A DNA stretch of 64,000 bases from Streptomyces marokkonensis (lineage in GTDB: Bacteria > Actinomycetota > Actinomycetes > Streptomycetales > Streptomycetaceae). The position numbers and the translations under genes were made by a program. The notes under the pieces are model-generated. The model searched no databases and was not told the DNA's origin. It saw only the letters and a list, made by a program, of their open reading frames with translations. The stretch covers positions 124,001 to 188,000 of the forward strand of contig NZ_VSKS01000006.1 in assembly GCF_008312835.1 (NCBI RefSeq), read 5' to 3'. The number at the start of each line of letters is the position of its first letter. The first letter of the stretch is position 1. This document shows, one piece after another, positions 25,385 through 32,501 of the stretch.

Positions 25385-27478
25385 TCACGTCGCGGCGGTG
25401 CCGGGTTCGATCCGCACGGCGCAGACCTTGAACTCGGGCATCCTGCTGCGGGGGTCGAGGGCGGTACCGGTGATCAGGTTGGCCCGGCCCGGGCCGGGAT
25501 AGTGGAACGGCACGAACACCGTGTCCGTGCGCATGCTGCCGACCAGCCGCACGCGCGCCACCGTGCTTCCGCGCGCCGAGGTGACGCGGGCCGTGTCGCC
25601 CTCGCGCAGCCCGGCGCGTTCGGCGGTGTCGGGATGGATCTCGACGAACGGCCCGGGGGCGGCGTCGTTGAGCTCGGCCACGCGGCGGGTCTGCGCGCCC
25701 GACTGGTAGTGCGCGAGCACGCGGCCGGTCGTGGCGTAGAGGGGGTGGTCGGCGTCCGGGGTCTCGGCGGGATCGCGGTGGTCGACCTCCGCGAACCGGG
25801 CGCGCCCGTCCGGGTGCGCGAAGCGGTCGAGGAACAGGCGGGGCGTGCCCGGGTGCGGGTCCCCGTCCGGAGTGTCCGGGCAGGGCCAGTGCAGGGCCTC
25901 CCCCGCGTCCAGGCGTGCGTAGCTGATGCCGGAGTAGTCGGCCTTGCCGCCGCGGGACGCGCGCCGCAGTTCCTCGAAGACCCGGCGCGGCGAGGTCGGG
26001 AAGCGGTCCGCCGGCTGGCCCAGGCGCACCGCGAGGCCGTGCAGGACCTCCAGGTCGGTGCGCACGCCGTCGGGCGGGGCGTGCAGCCGGCGGCGGCGCA
26101 GCACCCGGCCCTCCAGGTTGGTCATGGTGCCCTCCTCCTCGGCCCACTGGGCGACCGGCAGCACCACGTCGGCCGTGCGCGCGGTCTCCGACGGCACGAA
26201 GTCGGCCACCACCAGCAGGTCGAGCGAGGCCAGCCGGTCGCAGACGTGGGCGGCGTGGGGCGCCGACACGGCGGGGTTGGAGCCGAACACCAGCAGGGCG
26301 CGCGGGCCGCCGTCGGTGCCGAGGGCGTCGAGCAGTTCGTAGGCGCTGCGTCCGGGGCCGGGCAGGGTGTCCGGGTCGGTGCCCCAGACCCCGGCCACGT
26401 GGGCCCGCGCGGCCGGGTCGGTGATCATGCGGTAGCCGGGGAGCTGGTCGGCCTTCTGGCCGTGTTCGCGGCCGCCCTGCCCGTTGCCCTGTCCGGTCAG
26501 GCAGCCGTAGCCGCTTCCCATGACTCCGGGGAGCCCCAGGGCGAGCGCGAGGTTGATGAAGGCCGCGGCCGTGTCGGTGCCCTTGCTGTGCTGCTCGGCG
26601 CCGCGTCCGGTCAGCACGTACGCCCGCCGTGCCCGTCCCAGCGTCTCGACGGCGGCGCGCTGTTCCGCGACGGGGACGCCGGTGACGCGTTCGACGCGTT
26701 CGGGCCACCAGGCCACGGCGCGCCGCCATGCCGCGTCGAAGCCGGTGGTGCGCCGCTGGACGTACTCCTTGTCGCACCAGCCGTCGGTCACGGCGATGTG
26801 CAGCAGCCCCAGCGCGAGCGCCAGGTCGGTGCCCGGCACCGGTTGCAGGTGCAGGGCGGCGCGCTCGGCGGTCCTGGTGCGGCGGGGATCGACGACGATC
26901 AGGTCCGCCCCCTCCAGGTGGCGCATCAGCGGGGGCATCGTCTCGGCGGGGTTGGCGCCGGCGAGCAGGATCGCGTCCGCCGCGCCGAGGTCGCGCACGG
27001 GGAACGGCAGTCCGCGGTCCAGGCCGAAGGCCGCGGTCCCGGCCGCGGCGGCCGAGGACATGCAGAACCGGCCGTTGTAGTCGATCTGGCCGGACCCCAG
27101 CGCGAGCCGGGCGAACTTGCCCAGCAGGTAGGCCTTCTCGTTGGTGAGGCCGCCCCCGCCGAAGACCGCCAGCGCGTCCGGGCCGTGCTCGTCGCGGATC
27201 CGCAGCAGCCGCGCGGCGACCGTGTCCAGGGCGGTGTCCCAGTCGGCCGGGAGGAGACGGCCGTCCGCGTCCCGCACCAGCGGGTGGCGCAGCCGGTCGG
27301 GGACGTCGAGGAGGGCGGGAGCGGTCCAGCCCTTCTGGCACAGCCTGCCGTCGTTGACGGGGAAGTCGGAGGGCTCCGCCACGGTTCCCCGGGTGCCGTG
27401 GCCGAGGCGGGTGCCGCACTGCAGGGCGCAGTACGGGCAGTGCGTGGGCACGCTCGGGCCGGGCGCGGTGTCAGGCAC
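25385..27478 (-). CDS. nasA/narB-like: Assimilatory nitrate reductase, molybdopterin catalytic subunit
   Basis: 697-residue Mo-bis-MGD oxidoreductase. The N-terminal [4Fe-4S] ligands are Cys14, Cys17, Cys21 and Cys47 (CPYCALQCG, GRLCQKGW). YNGRFCMSSAAAAG, GANPAETMPPL, GYGCLTGQGNGQGGREHGQK and the C-terminal FVPFHYPG-containing dinucleotide-binding domain match cytoplasmic assimilatory nitrate reductases. No twin-arginine signal, consistent with a cytosolic enzyme. GTG 27478 has GGAGG six bases upstream and overlaps the transporter stop by eight bases. It reduces nitrate to nitrite for nitrogen assimilation; a formate dehydrogenase is less likely given the adjacent nitrate transporter. Confidence 0.9.
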   Translation of the reverse strand: MPDTAPGPSVPTHCPYCALQCGTRLGHGTRGTVAEPSDFPVNDGRLCQKGWTAPALLDVPDRLRHPLVRDADGRLLPADWDTALDTVAARLLRIRDEHGPDALAVFGGGGLTNEKAYLLGKFARLALGSGQIDYNGRFCMSSAAAAGTAAFGLDRGLPFPVRDLGAADAILLAGANPAETMPPLMRHLEGADLIVVDPRRTRTAERAALHLQPVPGTDLALALGLLHIAVTDGWCDKEYVQRRTTGFDAAWRRAVAWWPERVERVTGVPVAEQRAAVETLGRARRAYVLTGRGAEQHSKGTDTAAAFINLALALGLPGVMGSGYGCLTGQGNGQGGREHGQKADQLPGYRMITDPAARAHVAGVWGTDPDTLPGPGRSAYELLDALGTDGGPRALLVFGSNPAVSAPHAAHVCDRLASLDLLVVADFVPSETARTADVVLPVAQWAEEEGTMTNLEGRVLRRRRLHAPPDGVRTDLEVLHGLAVRLGQPADRFPTSPRRVFEELRRASRGGKADYSGISYARLDAGEALHWPCPDTPDGDPHPGTPRLFLDRFAHPDGRARFAEVDHRDPAETPDADHPLYATTGRVLAHYQSGAQTRRVAELNDAAPGPFVEIHPDTAERAGLREGDTARVTSARGSTVARVRLVGSMRTDTVFVPFHYPGPGRANLITGTALDPRSRMPEFKVCAVRIEPGTAAT

Positions 27479-28874
27479 GGGTGGCCTCCGAGGACGTCGC
27501 GGCGCCGCGACCGGCCCGCCGCGGGTTCCGCGCGCCGTCGCGCGGGGTGTCGTGCGGGGCGCGCAGGTAGACCGTGTGGGTGAGGGTGACGCACACCGCG
27601 TAGAAGGCCAGGAAGGACCAGAAGGCGGGCTCGCCCGTGCCCTGGCTGCCGTACGAGGCCCGGAAGGCCAGGTTGACGGCGACGCCGCCGAGCGCGCCGA
27701 CGGCACCGGCGATGCCGATGACCGCGCCGGTCAGCCGCCGGGCGCGGGCGAAGGCCTCGGTCGCGTCGTGGCCGGCGGTGACGGCGGCCTCCGCCTGCCC
27801 GGCGAAGACCACCGGGATCAGCTTGTACGTGGAGCCGTTGCCGAGGCCGCTGAGGACGAACAGCACCGTGAAGACGGCGACGAAGAGGGCCAGGGAGTCC
27901 TGGGACGAGGCCACAAGCAGCAGGCCGGTTCCCGCGCCCATGGCGAGGAAGTTCCAGAACGTGACCCGTGCTCCGCCCCACCGGTCCGCGAGCCGGCCGC
28001 CGAGGGGCCGGGACAGCGAGCCGAGCAGCGGCCCCAGGAAGGTGTAGCCGGCCGCTTCCAGCGGTGTGGAGCCGAACTGGTTCTGCAGGACGAGACCGAA
28101 GGCGAAGCCGTAGCCGATGAACGAGCCGAAGGTGCCGAGGTAGAGCAGCGAGATCCACCAGGTGTGCCGGTTGACCGCCGCCTCGCGCAGCACGCCCGGA
28201 CCGGCCGGACCGGTGTCGACGTTGTCCATGCCGAGCGCCGCGAGGACGGCGGCGAGGGCGATCAGCGGCAGGTAGGCGGCGATGACATGGGCAGGGTGGG
28301 TGTCGCCCGCGGTGGCGATCACCAGCAGTCCGACCAGCTGGATCACCGCGACGCCCAGGTTGCCGCCGCCGGCGTTGAGGCCGAGCGCCCAGCCCTGGTG
28401 ACGCCGGGGGAAGAAGTGGGCGATGTTGGTCGTGGAGGACGCGAAGTTGCCGCCGCCCACGCCTGCCGTCGCGGCGACGACAAGGAACACCCACAGGGGG
28501 GTGCCGGGCCGCTGGACGAAGTACAGCGCCAGCAGTGCCGGCACCAGGAGCAGGGCGGAGCTGAAGACGGTCCAGTTGCGTCCCCCGAAGCGGGTCACCG
28601 CGTGGCTGTACGGCAGCCGCAGCAGCGCGCCCACCAGGGTGGGGGTGACCACCAGCAGGAACTTCTCGCTAGGGGCGAAGCCCAGGCCGATGGCCGGGGA
28701 CATGAACAGCACCAGGACCGACCACATGCTCCAGATCGAGAACCCGATGTGCTCGGAGAGGATCGACAGGACGAGGTTGCGTCGTGCGACGTGCTTGCCG
28801 GTGCGCTCCCAGAACGCTTCGTCCTCCGGATCCCAGTGCTCGATCCGGGGTCGGGAGACGCGCAGTGGCGTCAT
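27471..28874 (-). CDS. narK-like: Nitrate/nitrite transporter, NNP family (NarK-like)
   Basis: 467-residue MFS protein with about 12 membrane segments. The nitrate signature GGGNFASSTTNIAHFFPRR followed by WALGLNAGGGNLGVA is diagnostic of the NNP family. ATG 28874 has GAGGAG close upstream; an earlier in-frame start would add a basic, unstructured tail. First gene of a four-gene minus-strand operon (transporter, nitrate reductase, two flavoproteins). Located in the cell membrane. Confidence 0.93.
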   Translation of the reverse strand: MTPLRVSRPRIEHWDPEDEAFWERTGKHVARRNLVLSILSEHIGFSIWSMWSVLVLFMSPAIGLGFAPSEKFLLVVTPTLVGALLRLPYSHAVTRFGGRNWTVFSSALLLVPALLALYFVQRPGTPLWVFLVVAATAGVGGGNFASSTTNIAHFFPRRHQGWALGLNAGGGNLGVAVIQLVGLLVIATAGDTHPAHVIAAYLPLIALAAVLAALGMDNVDTGPAGPGVLREAAVNRHTWWISLLYLGTFGSFIGYGFAFGLVLQNQFGSTPLEAAGYTFLGPLLGSLSRPLGGRLADRWGGARVTFWNFLAMGAGTGLLLVASSQDSLALFVAVFTVLFVLSGLGNGSTYKLIPVVFAGQAEAAVTAGHDATEAFARARRLTGAVIGIAGAVGALGGVAVNLAFRASYGSQGTGEPAFWSFLAFYAVCVTLTHTVYLRAPHDTPRDGARNPRRAGRGAATSSEATRA

Positions 28875-28940
28875 CGGGGCAACTCCTCGGCTGGGGGCGG
28901 CGGTCCGACGCGTGACGCCGGGCGCCTTGCGGGGGGTGAC

Positions 28941-28977
28941 GGGGCGCGGGCCCACTGGGGGGATGGGCCCGCGCCCC
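28941..28977 (-). terminator. Strong hairpin after the AMP-ligase gene
   Basis: A perfect 14-bp stem, GGGGCGCGGGCCCA (28941-28954) with TGGGCCCGCGCCCC (28964-28977), closes a 9-base loop. It follows the minus-strand ligase stop and precedes the nitrate operon, so it separates the biosynthetic-type genes from nitrogen assimilation. Confidence 0.82.
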
Positions 28978-28997
28978 ACGGGGGGCGTCGCGGGGGC

Positions 28998-30566
28998 CTA
29001 CGCGCCCGTCCGCTCCGCCTTCAGCAGCCGGGCCAGCTCCAGCCGCTTGATCTTGGTCGTGGCGGTCTGCGGCAGGTCGTCGAGCTTCCACTGCACCGGC
29101 TCCGCCATCGCCGGCAGGCCGGCCACCGCGGACTTCCAGGCCGTCAGGTCCAGGGGCTTGTCGTCGCGGGTGCAGACCACGGGCACGGGCGTACCGTTGT
29201 CGTCCGGGACGATGATGACCTCGACGAGTTCCGGCATCCGTGCGAACAGGGTGTCCTCGATCTCCAGGGTGCTGTCGATGCCCTCGATCTCGTCGACCTC
29301 GCGGTCGAGCAGGTGCAGGCAGCCCCACTTGGTGCGGTAGCCCAGGTCGCCCATGCGCCACCACTCGCCGTCGGCCTGCTTCTCCCAGCGCTCGTGCTCG
29401 CCGAGGTAGGTGACGATCCGCCCGTCGGAACGCACCTCGATGTATCCGGGGGACGACTTCGTGGGACGCCTGCCGTCCCGGCTGACCACGCGAATGCCCG
29501 TCATGCCGGGAAACGGGGAGCCCACGCAGCGGCCGTCGGCGTCCGCGCCCCGCTTCCTGGTGTAGGTGCGCCCGGCGATCGGGCCGACCTCGCTCTGCCC
29601 GTACATCTGGACGAACTGCGGCGACTCCCGCCGCGAGGCGCGGAGCATCAGGTGCACGGTGCGCGGGTGGATGGCGTCGAAGGTGCTGCTGAAGTACTTC
29701 ACGTTCGCCAGCGGGGCGCGCGGGTCGTCGACCAGCACCTCCCAGCGCAGGAAGGTGTTGGGGTGGGCCTCGATCAGGCCGGGCGGTGCCTGCCGGAACA
29801 CCTCCGCCACGACGTCCGGGTCGTCGTCCCGGAGGATGATCATCGGGTGCCCCTGGAGGATCGTGATGGGCATGGCGGTGAACATCCGCGAGTGCACGAA
29901 GGACACGTGGATGGCCACCGGCTCGCTGCGGCCCACCAGGGACGCCACCGTGCCCTGGGGGCGGTACCGCGCCTGGAACGTGCGCCCGGTGTGCACCGCG
30001 AGCTTCGGGGTTCCGGTGGTCCCCGAGGTGTGGGTGACCAGCGTCGGATGATCCGGGGGCATGGTCACCGGCGCGACCCGGGCGGAGCCGGCGAGCTCGG
30101 CGAGCCGGGTCGCCCGCTCGTGGCTGCCCGAGGCCAGGAGCACCTGCCGGGTGAGACCGAAGACGTCGGCGGGCAGCTGGTGGTCGAGCTTGTCCTGGTC
30201 GGTCACCAGGTGCGGCCGGTCCACGCGGCGCACCAGCTCGCACACGGTGTCGCCGTCCAGCTTCGGGGACAGCAGGACCGGGACGGCGCCGATCCTGGCT
30301 ATGGAGCAGGCCAGGAGCGTGATGTCGAATCCGTTGGTCTTGTGGACGACCACCCGCTCACCGGGCCGGACCTCCGCCGCCCACAGCCGGGACGCGAGGT
30401 CGTCGACGAGGTCGGCGACCTCGGTCATCGTCATGCGGCGCCCGCGCTCCGGAGCGACGTCGAGCTCGTGGTCGAGGATCACGGGACTCGCCGGGTGCCG
30501 GGACGCCGCCCGGTCGAACAGCGTACCGAGGCGAATTCCCTTGTTTCCGATGCGCTGGAGAAACAT
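28998..30566 (-). CDS. AMP-dependent acyl-CoA synthetase/ligase
   Basis: 522-residue adenylate-forming enzyme that activates a carboxylate with ATP. Core motifs: THTSGTTGTPKLAV (A3), QMYGQSEVGPIAG (A5), WRMGDLGYRTKWG (A7) and TATTKIKRLEL with the catalytic lysine (A10). No carrier-protein domain is attached, so the product is probably an acyl-CoA. ATG 30566 follows a GAGGG site; the frame is open much further upstream through unrelated sequence. Same strand as the SRPBCC and dehydrogenase genes. It could supply the acyl donor for the N-acyltransferase; the acid is not predictable by eye. Confidence 0.85.
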   Translation of the reverse strand: MFLQRIGNKGIRLGTLFDRAASRHPASPVILDHELDVAPERGRRMTMTEVADLVDDLASRLWAAEVRPGERVVVHKTNGFDITLLACSIARIGAVPVLLSPKLDGDTVCELVRRVDRPHLVTDQDKLDHQLPADVFGLTRQVLLASGSHERATRLAELAGSARVAPVTMPPDHPTLVTHTSGTTGTPKLAVHTGRTFQARYRPQGTVASLVGRSEPVAIHVSFVHSRMFTAMPITILQGHPMIILRDDDPDVVAEVFRQAPPGLIEAHPNTFLRWEVLVDDPRAPLANVKYFSSTFDAIHPRTVHLMLRASRRESPQFVQMYGQSEVGPIAGRTYTRKRGADADGRCVGSPFPGMTGIRVVSRDGRRPTKSSPGYIEVRSDGRIVTYLGEHERWEKQADGEWWRMGDLGYRTKWGCLHLLDREVDEIEGIDSTLEIEDTLFARMPELVEVIIVPDDNGTPVPVVCTRDDKPLDLTAWKSAVAGLPAMAEPVQWKLDDLPQTATTKIKRLELARLLKAERTGA

Positions 30567-30724
30567 CTGCCCACCCTCTCGTCCGCCGCGACTGTTTCTC
30601 AGCCGTGCGGCAGGCTGTCTGAATTTCAGTCTCCGTTCCGGATCCGCACCCTTCACGCCGGGAAAAGGGGGGGGCCACGACCGAAATGCTTCACCGGAAT
30701 TCGTTGCGGTCACCGGGCGGCATG

Positions 30725-31267
30725 TCACCGCTTTTCGATGACACCCTTGATGCGCTTCAGCGTGTCGTCGAGGTCCTGCTCGAGCTTGGCGGTCCAGTCC
30801 GCGACGAACCGCTTGCGGTCGTCCTCGTCCAGGTCGGCGACGATCTTGTGGATGCCGGCGGTCGCCCGGCCCATGCGGAAGTGGTGCGTGAGCACGCTGC
30901 CGTCGCCGGCGGGCGCCATGTCGAAGCCCCAGACGCTCTCCTGGTCCTCGCGGGCGTGGGTGAGCATCATCCACCGGAAGGTGCGGCCGGGCTCGGCTGC
31001 GGTGATCCGGCACTCGGTGTGCCAGACGCCGCGGACCAGGGGCGCCCAGGCGACCACCTCCTCGCTGCGAAGGTTCTCGCCGCGGAAGACGGACCCGACC
31101 GCCGAGGGCTCGCCGGACACCCACTGGCCGCCGCGGCATTCGGGGCTCCATTCGGCGCTGCGCGGCAGATCGCTGACGACGGAGTAGACCTCGAGGGGGG
31201 ACGCGGAAACGTGGATGTCGGCCCTGAGGTCGAACAACGGAGAGGTGTCGATGATTGACTGGCTCAT
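30725..31267 (-). CDS. SRPBCC (START/Bet v1-like) family protein
   Basis: 180-residue hydrophobic-pocket protein related to polyketide cyclases/dehydrases and lipid-transport proteins. Seen: ADIHVSASPLEVYSVVSDLPRSAEWSPEC at the start of the fold (residues 16-44), then WHTECRITAAEPGRTFRW and a long C-terminal helix. ATG 31267 is used; a GTG eight codons earlier is possible. Neither has a clear ribosome site, and a CAGAAT hexamer ending seven bases before the ATG suggests a leaderless transcript. Role may be binding or cyclising an intermediate; ordinary ligand-binding is equally possible. Confidence 0.75.
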   Translation of the reverse strand: MSQSIIDTSPLFDLRADIHVSASPLEVYSVVSDLPRSAEWSPECRGGQWVSGEPSAVGSVFRGENLRSEEVVAWAPLVRGVWHTECRITAAEPGRTFRWMMLTHAREDQESVWGFDMAPAGDGSVLTHHFRMGRATAGIHKIVADLDEDDRKRFVADWTAKLEQDLDDTLKRIKGVIEKR

Positions 31268-31371
31268 GTGCAGAATTCTGCCAAGGGCCACCCGGTGCCG
31301 GTCAAAGAGCGGCTTTCTTCTTTGTCAGGTCCGCATTCTCGCATTTCGCCTGCACCGGGTGCCCCGACTTT

Positions 31372-32358
31372 TCAGGCTCTGGCGTCCGTGCTGAGCACGA
31401 TCTTCCCGCTCACTTTGCCCTCCTCCAGACGGCGGTGCGCCTCGGCGGCGTCGCTCAGGTGCAGCCTCTCGACCGCCCGGGGCCTGAGACTGCCGTCGGC
31501 CACCAGGCGGTTGATCGCGCCCGCCGCCTCGGCGAGTTCGCCGGCGGTGGCGTGGGAGATGGCGAAGCCCAGGACGGAGCGGTCCCTGAGGTAGAGCGGC
31601 CCCACGGGCAGCACCGGCCGGGAGCGCAGGCCGGCGAGCAGCACGATCCGTCCCCGTCCGGCGAGGAGGCCGACCGCGGTCTCCAGGTCGTTGGCGCCGG
31701 ACGTGTCGAAGTAGAGGTCGACGCCCGCCGGGGCGGCTTCCCGGATCCGGGCGGGCACGTCGGGATCCCGGTAGTCGATGACGTGGTCGGCCCCGATCTC
31801 GCGGCAGTACCCGGCGTCCCGCGCCGAGGCGGTGGCGACGACCCGGGCGCCCGCCGCCGCGGCCATCACCACGAGGGCGCTCCCCACGTTGCCGGCCGCG
31901 CCGGCGACGACGACGGTCTCACCCGGCCGGAGCCGGCCGTGGGTGAACAGACCGAGGTGGGCGGTGGCAGCCGGATGTGCCAGCGCCACCGTCTCGCAGG
32001 GGTCGGCACCCTCCGGCAGGGGGTAGAGCCGGTCGACGGGCACCACGACCCGCTCGGCCGCGGCGCCCTGACGTCCGTCGTGCCCGAGGCTGTTGCACCA
32101 CACCCGGTCGCCCGGCCGGAACCGGTGCACGCCCGCGCCGACCGCGGCGACGGTTCCGGTCAGGTCGCGCCCTATCACGAAGGGGAAGGTCAGCGGGGTA
32201 CGCCAGGCCCCGGAGCGTACGAAGGTGTCCACGTGGTTGACGGAGACGGCCGTGACGTCCACGAGGACGTCGGTGGGGCCCGGTTCCGGCGTGGGCAGAT
32301 CGCCGTAACGGATGACGTCCGGAGATCCGAGCTGTTCAATGTAGGCAGCACGCATCAT
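31372..32358 (-). CDS. NADPH:quinone reductase-like dehydrogenase (zinc-free MDR)
   Basis: About 328 residues of the medium-chain dehydrogenase/reductase family. MRAAYIEQLGSPDVIRYGDLP, VSVNHVDTFVRSG and AGAAGNVGSALVVMA (NADPH loop) are typical of quinone/enone reductases. The zinc-binding cysteines of alcohol dehydrogenases are absent. Two adjacent ATGs (32358, 32355) can start it; no ribosome site is seen, as in the SRPBCC gene, and the sequence just upstream resembles that gene's. Its upstream region has palindromes and a tandem repeat. Confidence 0.84.
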   Translation of the reverse strand: MMRAAYIEQLGSPDVIRYGDLPTPEPGPTDVLVDVTAVSVNHVDTFVRSGAWRTPLTFPFVIGRDLTGTVAAVGAGVHRFRPGDRVWCNSLGHDGRQGAAAERVVVPVDRLYPLPEGADPCETVALAHPAATAHLGLFTHGRLRPGETVVVAGAAGNVGSALVVMAAAAGARVVATASARDAGYCREIGADHVIDYRDPDVPARIREAAPAGVDLYFDTSGANDLETAVGLLAGRGRIVLLAGLRSRPVLPVGPLYLRDRSVLGFAISHATAGELAEAAGAINRLVADGSLRPRAVERLHLSDAAEAHRRLEEGKVSGKIVLSTDARA

Positions 32359-32376
32359 GGTCAAGGATTCTGGCAA
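32359..32376 (-). promoter_or_regulatory. Possible leaderless start motif of the dehydrogenase gene
   Basis: On the minus strand TTGCCAGAATCCTTGACC ends directly at ATG. The SRPBCC gene has TTGGCAGAATTCTGCAC in the same place (31268-31284). The shared CAGAAT, 7-8 bases from the ATG, is a plausible -10 element for leaderless mRNAs. No matching -35 was identified. Confidence 0.35.
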
Positions 32377-32419
32377 AGGCGCCCGGCCGCCGTCCGTCCG
32401 TGGCCCCGACTCCGTCACG

Positions 32420-32492
32420 GATCTGTCAGATCAGAACCGTATCTGTCAGATCCGGTGCCCGGGCTCACGCAGATCCGGTGCCCGGGCTCACG
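32420..32492. repeat. Two palindromes and a 23-bp tandem duplication upstream of the dehydrogenase gene
   Basis: GATCTGTCAGATC (32420-32432) and ATCTGTCAGAT (32441-32451) are dyads with centres exactly 20 bp apart. They are followed by two perfect copies of a 23-bp unit at 32447-32469 and 32470-32492, each containing the CAGATC half-site. The cluster lies between the LAL regulator stop and the dehydrogenase start. It looks like a multi-site operator. Confidence 0.65.
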
Positions 32493-32501
32493 CCGGGCGG
32501 C

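Noticed and set aside
27141-31187. 1348-codon plus-strand open frame
   Set aside because: Antisense to nitrate transporter, ligase and SRPBCC genes; no family features.
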